Shown here one piece after another: positions 45,823-55,113 of a DNA stretch of 64,000 nt (positions are counted from its first letter, which is position 1; each line of letters opens with the position of its first letter). Position numbers and translations under genes: made by a program. Below the pieces are notes generated by a model that did not search any database, was not told the origin of the DNA, and saw only the letters and a program-made list of their open reading frames with translations. The stretch is taken from NCBI RefSeq assembly GCF_003058195.1, contig NZ_QBUH01000001.1, forward strand, positions 1 through 64,000. The letters are read 5' to 3'. The stretch comes from Elizabethkingia sp. YR214 (GTDB lineage Bacteria > Bacteroidota > Bacteroidia > Flavobacteriales > Weeksellaceae).

Positions 45823-48423
45823 ATGACACAAGAATATAACCGATTAAAAAATCCTGACTGGAAAATATGGGGCCCTTATGTAAGCAACAGACAATGGGGA
45901 ACGGTACGGGAAGATTATAGTGCAAATGGTGATGCCTGGAATTATACGGGTCATGACTCTGCTGAGGCATTAACATTCCGCTGGGGAGAAGAAGGTATTG
46001 CAGGGATAAGTGATCAGGATCAGACTTTATGTTTTGCCTTAGGCTTCTGGAATCATCGGGATAAAATGATAAAAGAACGTTTCTTTGGACTAAGTAACAG
46101 CCAGGGAAATCATGGTGAAGATATAAAAGAACTTTTCTATTATCTGGAAAGCAGCCCTACGCACAGTTACATGAAGATGCTTTACAAATATCCGCAGAAT
46201 GCATTCCCTTATGAGGATCTTATTACAACTAACAGAAATAGAGGAAAAGCAGAACGGGAATACGAGATTATAGATACAGGTATCTTTGATAATAATGAAT
46301 ATTTTGACATTACAATAGAATATGCTAAAGCCGATATTCATGATATTCTGATTCAAATCACTGTTGAGAATAAAGGACCTAAAGAAGCTCCACTGAGCAT
46401 TTTTCCGACATTATGGTTCCGGAATACGTGGTGCTGGGGATATGACGATTACAAACCTGAGCTTTCAGTAGATTTTAATGGAATTAAAGTTGATCATCAG
46501 GAAATACTGATTAGAAAATTATTTACAGAAATACCTTGCGAAAGCATGTTTTGTAATAACGAAAGTAATACAGAAAGGCTTTATCAGTGGAATGATTCTG
46601 AGCCTTTTGCCAAAGACGGAATCAACCAGTATATTCTGACAAACAATACAGTAACTATTAATCCTGAGAAAAAAGGAACAAAGGCAGCTTTAAAGATTGA
46701 AACTTCTCTGCTTCCGGGTGAAAAGAAAACCTATCGTTTCCGGTTAGGTACCGAACAGGAAAATCCTTTTGCAGATTTTGATCAGATATTCGGAGACAGG
46801 GTAACAGAAAATGATGATTATTATAACCAGCTCCAAAAAGATGTAACCGACGAGGATAAGCGCAGAGTTCAGCGGCAAGCCTTTGCCGGATTGATGTGGA
46901 ACAAGCAGTTCTATCATTACAATGTTTCCAAATGGCTAAAAGGCGATCCTAATGAAATCCACCCACCAGAATCCCGTTATTATATACGGAATGAAGACTG
47001 GCAAACTCTAAATAATAAAGATATTATTTCCATGCCCGATAAGTGGGAATATCCTTGGTATGCAACCTGGGATCTGGCTTTTCATTGCGTGGGACTAAGT
47101 CTTGTGGATTCTTATTTTGCAAAAGAACAGCTTTTACTGCTTACCCGCGAATGGTATATGCATCCCAATGGACAGCTGCCGGCGTATGAATGGAATTTCA
47201 GTGATGTAAATCCGCCAGTACATGCATGGGCAACTTTCAGGGTATTTAAAATTGATGAAAAGAAACACGGCAAACCAGATCTGTACTTTCTGGAATCTGT
47301 ATTCCAGAAATTATTATTGAACTTCACCTGGTGGGTTAACCGTAAGGATATGAACGGGAATAACATTTTCGGAGGAGGTTTCCTTGGGCTGGATAATATT
47401 GGTGCTTTCGACCGGAACACTGTATTCCCTAACGGAGAGCATCTGGAACAGGCTGACGGTACAAGCTGGATGGCGATGTTTTCTCTTAATATGCTGCGTA
47501 TTTCATTGGAATTAGCACTATACAATCCTGTATATGAAGATATGGCTACAAAATTCTTTGAGCATTTCCTTTATATTGCGGAAGCAATGAACAGCCTTGG
47601 GGATGATAAACAGGGATTATGGAATGAAGAGGATGGCTTCTTCTATGATGTTTTACAACTTTCTGACGGAACAAGTTTCGATCTTCGTTTGCGCAGTATT
47701 GTAGGGCTTATCCCTATGTTTGCGGTAGAAGTAATTGAACACCACTATCTGGAAAAGCTTCCCAATTTTGCCAAGAGAATGGATTGGGTCTTATCTCATA
47801 AACCTGAACTGGCAGCATTAGTTTCGCACTTTGATGTTGAAGGACAGGGACGCAAGCATTTGCTAAGTATCTTGCGTGGACATCGTCTGAAAAAGATTCT
47901 GGAAAGAATGGTTGACCCTGAAGAATTCCTGAGTGACTACGGAATCCGAGCACTATCTAAAGTTTATGAAAAAGAACCTTTTCAGTTGAATGCGGGTGGA
48001 AATGATTACACCGTAAAATATCTACCTGCAGAAAGCGACAGCGATATGTTTGGGGGCAACAGTAACTGGCGTGGCCCTATTTGGTTTCCGATAAACTTTC
48101 TGATTATAGAAAGTCTGCAACGCTTTCATTTTTATTTTGGTGATGATTATAAAATCGAATATCCTAAAGGCAGCAATGAAATGCATCATCTGAATGAAAT
48201 TGCAGAGGACGTGAGTAAAAGACTTTGCAAAATTTTCCTTCGTGATGAAAACGGTAGAAGAGCTTTTAATGGTGACTATGAAAAGTTACAAAGCGATCCT
48301 GAATTCAGGGATTATATTCTTTTTTACGAATATTTCCATGGTGATACCGGACGTGGCGTAGGTGCATCGCACCAGACCGGCTGGACTGCATTAGTTGCTA
48401 AATTACTACAGCCAAGAACCTAA
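45823..48423 (+). CDS. GH63 / MGH1-like glycosidase
   Basis: 866 residues with a (alpha/alpha)6-barrel-type C-terminal half: RYYIRNEDWQTLNNKD, PWYATWDLAFHCVGLSLVD, GQLPAYEWNFSDVNPPVHAW (general acid Asp region), and NWRGPIWFPINFLIIESL followed by GDTGRGVGASHQTGWTALVA near the end. The N-terminal half is a beta-sandwich. Families nearby include mannosylglycerate hydrolase, E. coli YgjK and processing glucosidase. No signal peptide is seen, so it is cytoplasmic. A five-codon ATG frame at 45801-45818 ends four bases before its start. Substrate unknown, probably a glucoside. Confidence 0.85.
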   Translation: MTQEYNRLKNPDWKIWGPYVSNRQWGTVREDYSANGDAWNYTGHDSAEALTFRWGEEGIAGISDQDQTLCFALGFWNHRDKMIKERFFGLSNSQGNHGEDIKELFYYLESSPTHSYMKMLYKYPQNAFPYEDLITTNRNRGKAEREYEIIDTGIFDNNEYFDITIEYAKADIHDILIQITVENKGPKEAPLSIFPTLWFRNTWCWGYDDYKPELSVDFNGIKVDHQEILIRKLFTEIPCESMFCNNESNTERLYQWNDSEPFAKDGINQYILTNNTVTINPEKKGTKAALKIETSLLPGEKKTYRFRLGTEQENPFADFDQIFGDRVTENDDYYNQLQKDVTDEDKRRVQRQAFAGLMWNKQFYHYNVSKWLKGDPNEIHPPESRYYIRNEDWQTLNNKDIISMPDKWEYPWYATWDLAFHCVGLSLVDSYFAKEQLLLLTREWYMHPNGQLPAYEWNFSDVNPPVHAWATFRVFKIDEKKHGKPDLYFLESVFQKLLLNFTWWVNRKDMNGNNIFGGGFLGLDNIGAFDRNTVFPNGEHLEQADGTSWMAMFSLNMLRISLELALYNPVYEDMATKFFEHFLYIAEAMNSLGDDKQGLWNEEDGFFYDVLQLSDGTSFDLRLRSIVGLIPMFAVEVIEHHYLEKLPNFAKRMDWVLSHKPELAALVSHFDVEGQGRKHLLSILRGHRLKKILERMVDPEEFLSDYGIRALSKVYEKEPFQLNAGGNDYTVKYLPAESDSDMFGGNSNWRGPIWFPINFLIIESLQRFHFYFGDDYKIEYPKGSNEMHHLNEIAEDVSKRLCKIFLRDENGRRAFNGDYEKLQSDPEFRDYILFYEYFHGDTGRGVGASHQTGWTALVAKLLQPRT

Positions 48424-48435
48424 TAACTCAACTCA

Positions 48436-50190
48436 TTATAACTGCAGGTTTTGTATAAAAGCCTGCAGATCTTCTTCTTTGGCCAAACCTATTTTCTGTT
48501 TTAGCCTGTATTTAGTCATTCTTACTGTTTTAGGATCTGCTTTCAGAGCACTTGCAATCTGCAGGTTATCCATATTCAGGTAAATATAGGCGGCATATCT
48601 AAGATCCTGATTGGTCAGTTTACTCTTAGACACTTCATTCAGACGTTTGAAAAAATTAGGATGAACTTCTTGTACAATGTTTTGTATTGCACTAAAGTTG
48701 GTATCGGAAGATTGCTCTTCCTTCAGAATACGATCCAGATTAAAGTCTTTTATATCTTTAGCCTTTTCCTTCAACTCATTGATAAAGGTATTTTTTTGGT
48801 TTAGTTGAAGTGATGTTGCCAATGCCTGTTTCTGCAGCTGCTCCTGTTGTATCGCCCATAATTCCTGCTCTACTTTCATACGGGCTTTTTCTTCCTGCTC
48901 AAGCTGTAAAAGAAGCTCAGTTTCGTTTCTTTCAGCTACCAACAGGTTTTGTTTATATCTAAGGGTATAAATCAGAAAGATTATAGTGGCTATAGAAAGA
49001 AGAATAATTCCCAGATAAAGAAATTTCCGTTTATTAAACATTTTATTCTTTTCTTCCAATTGCTGTATCTGTTGGTTCTTTTGTTGTGCCTGATAAAAGA
49101 CGTCCAATGTTTTGGCTGTATTCTGAGACTGTTCTTCACTATAATTTTTAATCAGATTTTTGGCATCCCTTTCATACACAAGAGCCTTTTCCGGTTGGCC
49201 TATCTTTTCATGCAGTCGCGAAAGATTTTCAAGGATCTCCATTTTATCACTCAGGAATATTTCTTTATCATTCTTTGACAAAGAATAAGCTTTTAAATAA
49301 TATTCTTTTGCCAATTCATTTTTACCCATTGCCTCATATACATAGCCAATATTATTATAGGCAAATGTTGTAAACTGCTCAAAATTGTCATCATCTTTGT
49401 TCAGTGTTAGTACTTTATTGTACAATTCCAAACACTTATTATAGTCCACAGGTTTTACAGTATTAACCATTACACCATAATTCAGATAATAAGCAATTAA
49501 TGATCTTTTCTGGGCAGCTGGTTCTTTTACCAGCAAAGCATATTGGTAGGATTTCTGATAACTTTCCTGTGCGGAGGCAAGAAATTTCTTTTCATTTGAT
49601 AACTCATATCTTTTCCGATAATAATACCCAAGGTTATTATAGGTTGAGTTAATTAATAAATTATTTTTAGATTTTAATGCATATTGGTTTGCTTTGGTAT
49701 AGTCATCTTCACCATACTTATTGAGCATCTTTTTTGTGGAATAATTATATTTAAGAAAATACAATGTTGCAAGGATGAAATTCTCATGGGGATATTTACT
49801 AAAAGTAATAATGCTTTCATTAACTGACTTTACAAATAACTCGTCCTTATCCAGCTTCTGATAATATTTAGCATAGCCCTGATCCACATAAGCTTTGTCT
49901 ATAGCGTTCTTAGTTTTTGAAGCTATATCCTGAGCTTTCTCCAAAGCTTCTGTTCTTTTTACTACATCTTTTAGCAAAGCATAATAGTCCGCCAAATAGA
50001 CGTAACCAATAACTTTTCTGGAGTCATTATCCGATTTTAAGAACTCTGTTTCTATAACTTCTTTTGCCTTGGCTTTCTCATTACCATATAAAAGGGTATA
50101 AACAAGTTGTTGATTAACATCCTTATCACTTTGGGCAAAATATAAGCAGGACATTAATAATAAAATGACAGATAATACAACTTTATTCAT
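48436..50190 (-). CDS. TPR membrane protein with C-terminal HTH (LuxR-like) regulator
   Basis: 584 residues from MNKVVLSVILLLMSCLYFAQ, a signal peptide; a start five codons earlier (50205) is possible. The longer frame to 50331 is rejected, since a -7 element at 50220-50227 places the transcript start near 50213. TPRs fill about 30-360, one membrane helix is near 390-410 (FLYLGIILLSIATIIFLIYTL), a long Gln/Glu-rich coiled coil follows (410-490), and the end (KLTNQDLRYAAYIYLNMDNLQIASALKADPKTVRMTKYRLKQKIGL) is an HTH domain. A membrane-bound one-protein signal transducer is likely. It converges with the GH63 gene (12-base gap). Confidence 0.85.
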   Translation of the reverse strand: MNKVVLSVILLLMSCLYFAQSDKDVNQQLVYTLLYGNEKAKAKEVIETEFLKSDNDSRKVIGYVYLADYYALLKDVVKRTEALEKAQDIASKTKNAIDKAYVDQGYAKYYQKLDKDELFVKSVNESIITFSKYPHENFILATLYFLKYNYSTKKMLNKYGEDDYTKANQYALKSKNNLLINSTYNNLGYYYRKRYELSNEKKFLASAQESYQKSYQYALLVKEPAAQKRSLIAYYLNYGVMVNTVKPVDYNKCLELYNKVLTLNKDDDNFEQFTTFAYNNIGYVYEAMGKNELAKEYYLKAYSLSKNDKEIFLSDKMEILENLSRLHEKIGQPEKALVYERDAKNLIKNYSEEQSQNTAKTLDVFYQAQQKNQQIQQLEEKNKMFNKRKFLYLGIILLSIATIIFLIYTLRYKQNLLVAERNETELLLQLEQEEKARMKVEQELWAIQQEQLQKQALATSLQLNQKNTFINELKEKAKDIKDFNLDRILKEEQSSDTNFSAIQNIVQEVHPNFFKRLNEVSKSKLTNQDLRYAAYIYLNMDNLQIASALKADPKTVRMTKYRLKQKIGLAKEEDLQAFIQNLQL

Positions 50191-50219
50191 TTTTTGCAAA
50201 CTCATAAAATCTTTATATA

Positions 50220-50227
50220 CAAAAATA
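50220..50227 (-). promoter_or_regulatory. -7 element of the TPR-HTH gene
   Basis: TATTTTTG on the minus strand, 29 bases before the ATG at 50190. No -33 box in range. It decides the start choice of this gene. Confidence 0.55.
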
Positions 50228-50409
50228 CATATATATAAACATATAATAATTAGGTTTTTACAAAAAATGTAGACATTTTGTATACGTGAAAAAAAATTTA
50301 TGTAGGCGCATTGTAATGCGAAGCAACGCAACCATTAGAAAAAATAACTGGAAATTTGTAATCAGAAACATACATGATAAAAAGAAACAAAAACACACTA
50401 GTTGAAAGA

Positions 50410-50431
50410 GAATGGACATTGTTGCCCATTC
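50410..50431 (-). terminator. Possible terminator after the MutS-like gene
   Basis: GAATGG and CCATTC pair around a ten-base loop with two more pairs inside. On the minus strand TCTCTTTC follows; the T-rich run is stronger on the plus strand. It is 39 bases past the MutS-like stop. Confidence 0.45.
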
Positions 50432-50469
50432 TTTTTCTTTTTATCACAAAAAGGGAAAAGAAAGCTTGT

Positions 50470-52242
50470 CTAATCTATAATGTTATAGGCCTTCATTAAC
50501 CTCAGTGCATTCATTGTTTGGGTAACACCGGATTTTAGTTTGTAGTCAGATATAAGCTCTCCATTTTTTTCATCCAATTCGAAACAAAGATTGGAAATAT
50601 TTTCCGGATAAGTTTCAGCCATATCTGTAAGTGGCAAATCATGGGTAGCAATAATACAAGTAAAGTCTGTATTAATATCCATTATCCTCTTCAGAAACAG
50701 TCGAGAGCCTTCCAACTTATCTGTAGAGTTTGTTCCCTTCAGAATTTCATCGAGAATAATATAAAGCGGAACCTTTTCTTCCAGCGTTTCCACTAAACTT
50801 TTTAACCTTTTTATTTCTGCATTAAAATAAGAGCTTCCATCTGATAAGGAATCGCTTGTTCTCATACTTGTAAATATATGCATCGGTCTAAAAACAAACT
50901 CTTCTGCTCCGACCGGACAACCATTCATTGCCAGCACAAGATTTACACCTATAGTTCGGAGAAAAGTACTTTTACCCGTCATATTGGCCCCTGTAACGAT
51001 ACAGATATTCTTAGTGTTTCCAATAGTAAAGTCATTACCAATTGCTTTTTCGGAGTCTAATAATGGGTGAACTATATCTTTACATTGTAATGAACTGATA
51101 TCTTCTCTACAGACCGGATAATTGTATTGAGGATTTTTATAGGCAAAAATGCCAAAAGATATCAATGCTTCATACTCAGCGAAAGTCTCAAACCAGTTAT
51201 CAATATGCTCATTAAGCAGGCTCATTAATTTTGCCAGCTCTACTGTATACCTCAGGTTCCATAGAAACAAAAGATTCGCAATTGATCCAAACAGAGGTGT
51301 ATGTCCATTATCCAAATTTCTTTTTATACCGGATAATTTGTTAATACATGAAGAAGCCAACGGATGAGTAAGCTTTGTCTGAAGATTTTTATTTAATTCT
51401 GTATGAAAGGCTTCTTTCTCTATTAACTGAAAAATTTCTGAGAATCTGCTATACTGTTCTGATTTTAGACTAACAACGCTATAGGCTTTTTTAAGTTGCT
51501 TACTGTATTTACTATTGATAACAAGTAAGCTAATAATGGAAAATGCTAAAAATACCCCCAGAAAAACAGGTGAAAAATCCTTCAGAATAGCTAATGTTAG
51601 TAATAAAATATTAATTACAGGAATCACGATCAGTATTGTACTAACAAGCTTCCATGGAAAGTCCACAGACAGTTTATTTGTTAGCAGACTTTTATCTTGT
51701 AATTCAAGCGACTTGGCATTTGCCAGAAAACGTATACTCCATTCCGGTTTCTGAGACAATTCTTGAACAGCTTCCTGTCTTTGCTCAATTTCTTTGCATT
51801 GCGTAAGTGGATTGGACAGATAATCTCTTAGTGTATCTGCTCCTAAACAAGTTGATGTCTTATCTATTTTAGTAAACAGGGAGCGTTCACCGAAAATATC
51901 CAAATCTTTATTATAGGAGTGGTAATTGTTTATATCTGATCCTTCAATTTGGGTATTCGTAGAAAACTCTTCAGTTATTTGTTTGCAAACCTCAATAACC
52001 CTTTTACTATAATTGATTTTTTGCTGATAGTGAGCTGATATAAATAATAATACTAAAAAAAGTATAAATGACAGACAGGTTAAAAACAGATACAAAGTCT
52101 CTTTATCCTGAAAATACTTAATCATTGAAAAAACAGAGGCGAGAAATGTCAGAACCCTAAATATGCTAATTAAATTTTTGACCTTTTCAGAGGACTTTAT
52201 ATTAGTCTGCTCTTGCTCGATTGAGTTCTTTATTTCTTTCAT
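50470..52242 (-). CDS. Membrane-linked MutS-like ATPase
   Basis: 590 residues. The C-terminal third is a MutS ATPase domain: Walker A IVTGANMTGKSTFLRTIG near 430, then FTSMRTSDSLSDGSSYFNAEI, Walker B YIILDEILKGTNSTD and IIATHDLPLT. The N-terminal part has four hydrophobic helices (about 25-45, 50-70, 195-215, 220-240) in place of the mismatch-recognition domain. MutS2 carries a Smr nuclease at the C-terminus; here none is present. It is therefore unlikely to be a mismatch-repair MutS. Role unknown; it sits 78 bases downstream of DUF58 on the same strand. Confidence 0.88.
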   Translation of the reverse strand: MKEIKNSIEQEQTNIKSSEKVKNLISIFRVLTFLASVFSMIKYFQDKETLYLFLTCLSFILFLVLLFISAHYQQKINYSKRVIEVCKQITEEFSTNTQIEGSDINNYHSYNKDLDIFGERSLFTKIDKTSTCLGADTLRDYLSNPLTQCKEIEQRQEAVQELSQKPEWSIRFLANAKSLELQDKSLLTNKLSVDFPWKLVSTILIVIPVINILLLTLAILKDFSPVFLGVFLAFSIISLLVINSKYSKQLKKAYSVVSLKSEQYSRFSEIFQLIEKEAFHTELNKNLQTKLTHPLASSCINKLSGIKRNLDNGHTPLFGSIANLLFLWNLRYTVELAKLMSLLNEHIDNWFETFAEYEALISFGIFAYKNPQYNYPVCREDISSLQCKDIVHPLLDSEKAIGNDFTIGNTKNICIVTGANMTGKSTFLRTIGVNLVLAMNGCPVGAEEFVFRPMHIFTSMRTSDSLSDGSSYFNAEIKRLKSLVETLEEKVPLYIILDEILKGTNSTDKLEGSRLFLKRIMDINTDFTCIIATHDLPLTDMAETYPENISNLCFELDEKNGELISDYKLKSGVTQTMNALRLMKAYNIID

Positions 52243-52320
52243 AAATCTATTTCATCATTAATAAATAAAAACATGCTTCCATGAAAAGGAAACAAATAAT
52301 GGGTATTTGAATTAATATAA

Positions 52321-53646
52321 CTAGAGTATTCCCCTGGCTTTAATTTCCAGATATTTGTTGATAACTTCTATACTCAAATTTTCAGGAAGAGTATAGACCG
52401 AATAAATACCATATTTCTGAAGCTCCTGACGAATCAGTTTTTTCTCATACTCAAATTTTTCCGCAATAATCTGATCATAAACGTCCTGAGTTTTCTGTGC
52501 ATTTTTATGATCCATCATCTTCATTACCTCAGCATTCTTAAAGAATACAACTACCAGCAAGTGGCTTTTAGCAATTCCTCTGAGATATGGAAGCTGACGT
52601 TTCAGCGCATCCAACGTCTCAAAGTTGGTAAAGAGAAGTATCAAGCTTCGTTGCGTCACTTTTCTTTTCAGATCGGTATAAAGCCTGCTATAATCTGATT
52701 CGTAGAAATTAGTATTAATATTATAGAGTGCTTCGGCTATTTTCTTTATCTGTCCCGCTTTTAATTCTGCAGCAACAGTATTTTCCATTTTTTTGGAGAA
52801 AGTCATTACCCCGGCACGGTCTTGTTTTTTGAGAATTATATGCGCTAAAGCCATAGATGCATTAATGGAATAATCCAGCAATGACAAACCATTAAATGGC
52901 ATCTTCATCGTCCGTCCCTTATCTATCAGCATATATACCCTTTGTGCTCTTTCCTCCTGGTACTGATTAATCATCAACCGGTTTTGCTTTCCGGTCGCTT
53001 TCCAGTTTATACTACGGATATCGTCACCGGTTACATACTCACGAATTTGTTCAAATTCCATGGTATGACCAATTTTACGGATCTTTTTTATTCCCCCTAA
53101 CAAAAATTCATTCTGCATAGCCATGAGCTCATATTTTCTGAGGTGAATAAATGATGGATAACTTGGTACCATTTGTCCATCCTGAGTTTTATATCTTTTT
53201 GCAACAAGCCCCAATGGAGAACGGACATATATATTAAGATTTCCAAACTGATATTCACCTCTTTCTTTTGGCACAAGAGGGTATTCAAAAAGGGTATTCC
53301 CGTAAGGTTTTATATCCTTATGAATTTCAAAATTACGAAGCTGAAACTGAAATGGTATCTCATCGATAACCTTTACTTTTATACTAAACGGATAATTGTT
53401 CCTAAGGTCAATCTTAGTAAGGTTTTCATCTCCATTCGATAATTTCTCTGGCAGAATCCTGTTACTTTTTACTCCGTTTTTCTCTCTGAATAGAATAAAA
53501 ATATCAATACAGGTCATCAACACCAATAACAATAATCCAGCATGTGCCACCCACATTACAAACGGGAGGAAAAATGCAAAAACATATACTACTGCTATAA
53601 TACCAAGCAGTAGAAAAAAAAGATTATTGATATATAGTTTTTTCAT
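52321..53646 (-). CDS. DUF58 family protein
   Basis: 441 residues with two N-terminal membrane helices (about 8-50) and a von Willebrand-A-like DUF58 core: GDDIRSINWKATGKQNRLMINQYQEERAQRVYMLIDKGRTMKMP, with the D-x-G-x-x-M site. DUF58 proteins pair with MoxR AAA ATPases, encoded a few hundred bases upstream on the same strand. The pseudogene at 53680 separates them. The cluster's process is not established, probably assembly or maturation of an envelope complex. Confidence 0.9.
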   Translation of the reverse strand: MKKLYINNLFFLLLGIIAVVYVFAFFLPFVMWVAHAGLLLLVLMTCIDIFILFREKNGVKSNRILPEKLSNGDENLTKIDLRNNYPFSIKVKVIDEIPFQFQLRNFEIHKDIKPYGNTLFEYPLVPKERGEYQFGNLNIYVRSPLGLVAKRYKTQDGQMVPSYPSFIHLRKYELMAMQNEFLLGGIKKIRKIGHTMEFEQIREYVTGDDIRSINWKATGKQNRLMINQYQEERAQRVYMLIDKGRTMKMPFNGLSLLDYSINASMALAHIILKKQDRAGVMTFSKKMENTVAAELKAGQIKKIAEALYNINTNFYESDYSRLYTDLKRKVTQRSLILLFTNFETLDALKRQLPYLRGIAKSHLLVVVFFKNAEVMKMMDHKNAQKTQDVYDQIIAEKFEYEKKLIRQELQKYGIYSVYTLPENLSIEVINKYLEIKARGIL

Positions 53647-53679
53647 AAAATCAATCTATCAGTTATTAGTTACCAGACA

Positions 53680-54044
53680 TTAGTCTTCAGTTGGCTTAGC
53701 TAATGAAGAAATTAAACCATTTAACATTTTTGATATTTCTACAATTTGATTAATAAGTTCAGTATAAATATTTTGATTAATAAATTTTAAATTATAAGAT
53801 ATAATAATTTGTGTTTCTACTTCGGCAGCGCTTCCTCTAGCAATCTTTAATACTGCATAAAATCTATATTACTACGCCTTGTACATCCTTCTGCAATATT
53901 TGAAGGGATAGAAACAGTCGCTCTTCTTAATTGATTGATCAATCCAAAACGTTCTGATTCAGGAAAAGAATCAGTTATCTTATAAATAATAGTTACAAAA
54001 TTTATTGCTTTTTGCCAAACTAGTAATTCTTTAAAATTCTTCAT
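53680..54044 (-). pseudogene. Four-helix-bundle protein gene, frameshifted
   Basis: The first 65 codons encode a typical four-helix-bundle (23S rRNA-IVS/bAvd-like) N-terminus: FKELLVWQKAINFV, FGLINQLRRATVSIPSNIAEG, then FMQY and a stop. One base out of frame the sequence continues LKIARGSAAEVETQIIISYN to a stop at 53680, restoring a roughly 121-residue protein. A single missing T after the TAT codon (about 53861) explains it. It is either a real one-base deletion or a sequencing error. It interrupts the MoxR-DUF58 operon and may be an insertion. Confidence 0.85.
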
Positions 54045-54083
54045 ATTACTGATTACTAACTTCTAGCTACTACCAACTAAAAG

Positions 54084-55109
54084 TTACCTCGGAATTTCTA
54101 TGGATTCCAGTATTTGTTTAATTACCTCTTCTACACCCAGTCCTTCCATTTCACGCTCCGGAGTAACAATTACTCTATGCCTCAATACTGCTACTGCAGC
54201 TTCTTTTATATCATCAGGAGTTACAAAGTCACGACCGTTAATCGCTGCGAAACCTTTAGATGCCGTTAACAATGCTAAAGATGCCCGAGGCGAAGCCCCT
54301 AAATACAGGAAAGGATTCTCTCTTGTGTTCACGACAATTCTGGCAATATATTCCAGAAGATTTTCTTCAACAATGATATCTTTTATAAGAGTCTGATATC
54401 TTTTTAATTCTTCAGCTGTTAATACGGGTTGAACTTGTTCAGTTTTATCGTCAACTTTTAGTTGGTGCTGATTCTTGATAATCTGAACTTCCTGCTCCGG
54501 CGTCGGATATCCAACATTAACTTTGAATAAAAATCGGTCTAATTGCGCTTCTGGTAATCTATAGGTACCTTCCTGCTCTATTGGGTTCTGAGTGGCAATA
54601 ACCAGAAAAGGTTCTTCCATTATATATTTTCGCCCATCCATAGTGATCTGCCTCTCTTCCATTACTTCGAAAAGTGCGGCCTGAGTTTTTGCAGGAGAAC
54701 GGTTAATCTCATCAATTAAAATAAAATTAGAAAATATAGGCCCTTTCTTGAATTCAAACTCTGTTGTTTTTGCATTAAACACTGCTGTTCCCAAAATATC
54801 AGAGGGCATAAGATCTGGTGTAAACTGGATCCTGCTAAAATCTACAGCAATTGTTTTGGCCAATAGCTTAGCTGTAATTGTTTTGGCAACTCCTGGCACA
54901 CCTTCTATCAGAACATGCCCGTTAGACAGCAATGCTACCAGCAAATGCTCTATCATGGAATCCTGACCAACAATTACTTTATTAATTTCTGTTTTTACTT
55001 TATCCAGACTATTCTTCAGTGCCGTCATATCAATTCTGGATTGAAATTCCGGATTTTGTGATTCTGTCGGAGTACTTTCAGGTATTGGGGTATATTGATT
55101 TTCTTCCAT
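54084..55109 (-). CDS. MoxR-family AAA+ ATPase
   Basis: 341 residues. Walker A EGVPGVAKTITAKLLA near 75, Walker B FILIDEINRSPAKTQAALFEVMEE near 130, ATQNPIEQEGTYRLPEAQLDRFLF and a sensor segment GASPRASLALL near 275. MoxR proteins are chaperone-like ATPases acting with von Willebrand-A proteins (DUF58 here). Four bases separate it from the preceding DUF4350 gene. Confidence 0.94.
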   Translation of the reverse strand: MEENQYTPIPESTPTESQNPEFQSRIDMTALKNSLDKVKTEINKVIVGQDSMIEHLLVALLSNGHVLIEGVPGVAKTITAKLLAKTIAVDFSRIQFTPDLMPSDILGTAVFNAKTTEFEFKKGPIFSNFILIDEINRSPAKTQAALFEVMEERQITMDGRKYIMEEPFLVIATQNPIEQEGTYRLPEAQLDRFLFKVNVGYPTPEQEVQIIKNQHQLKVDDKTEQVQPVLTAEELKRYQTLIKDIIVEENLLEYIARIVVNTRENPFLYLGASPRASLALLTASKGFAAINGRDFVTPDDIKEAAVAVLRHRVIVTPEREMEGLGVEEVIKQILESIEIPR

Positions 55110-55113
55110 ATTC

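Noticed and set aside
50191-50331. Longer start for the TPR-HTH protein at 50331
   Set aside because: The -7 element at 50220-50227 lies inside it, and a proper signal peptide begins at 50190.
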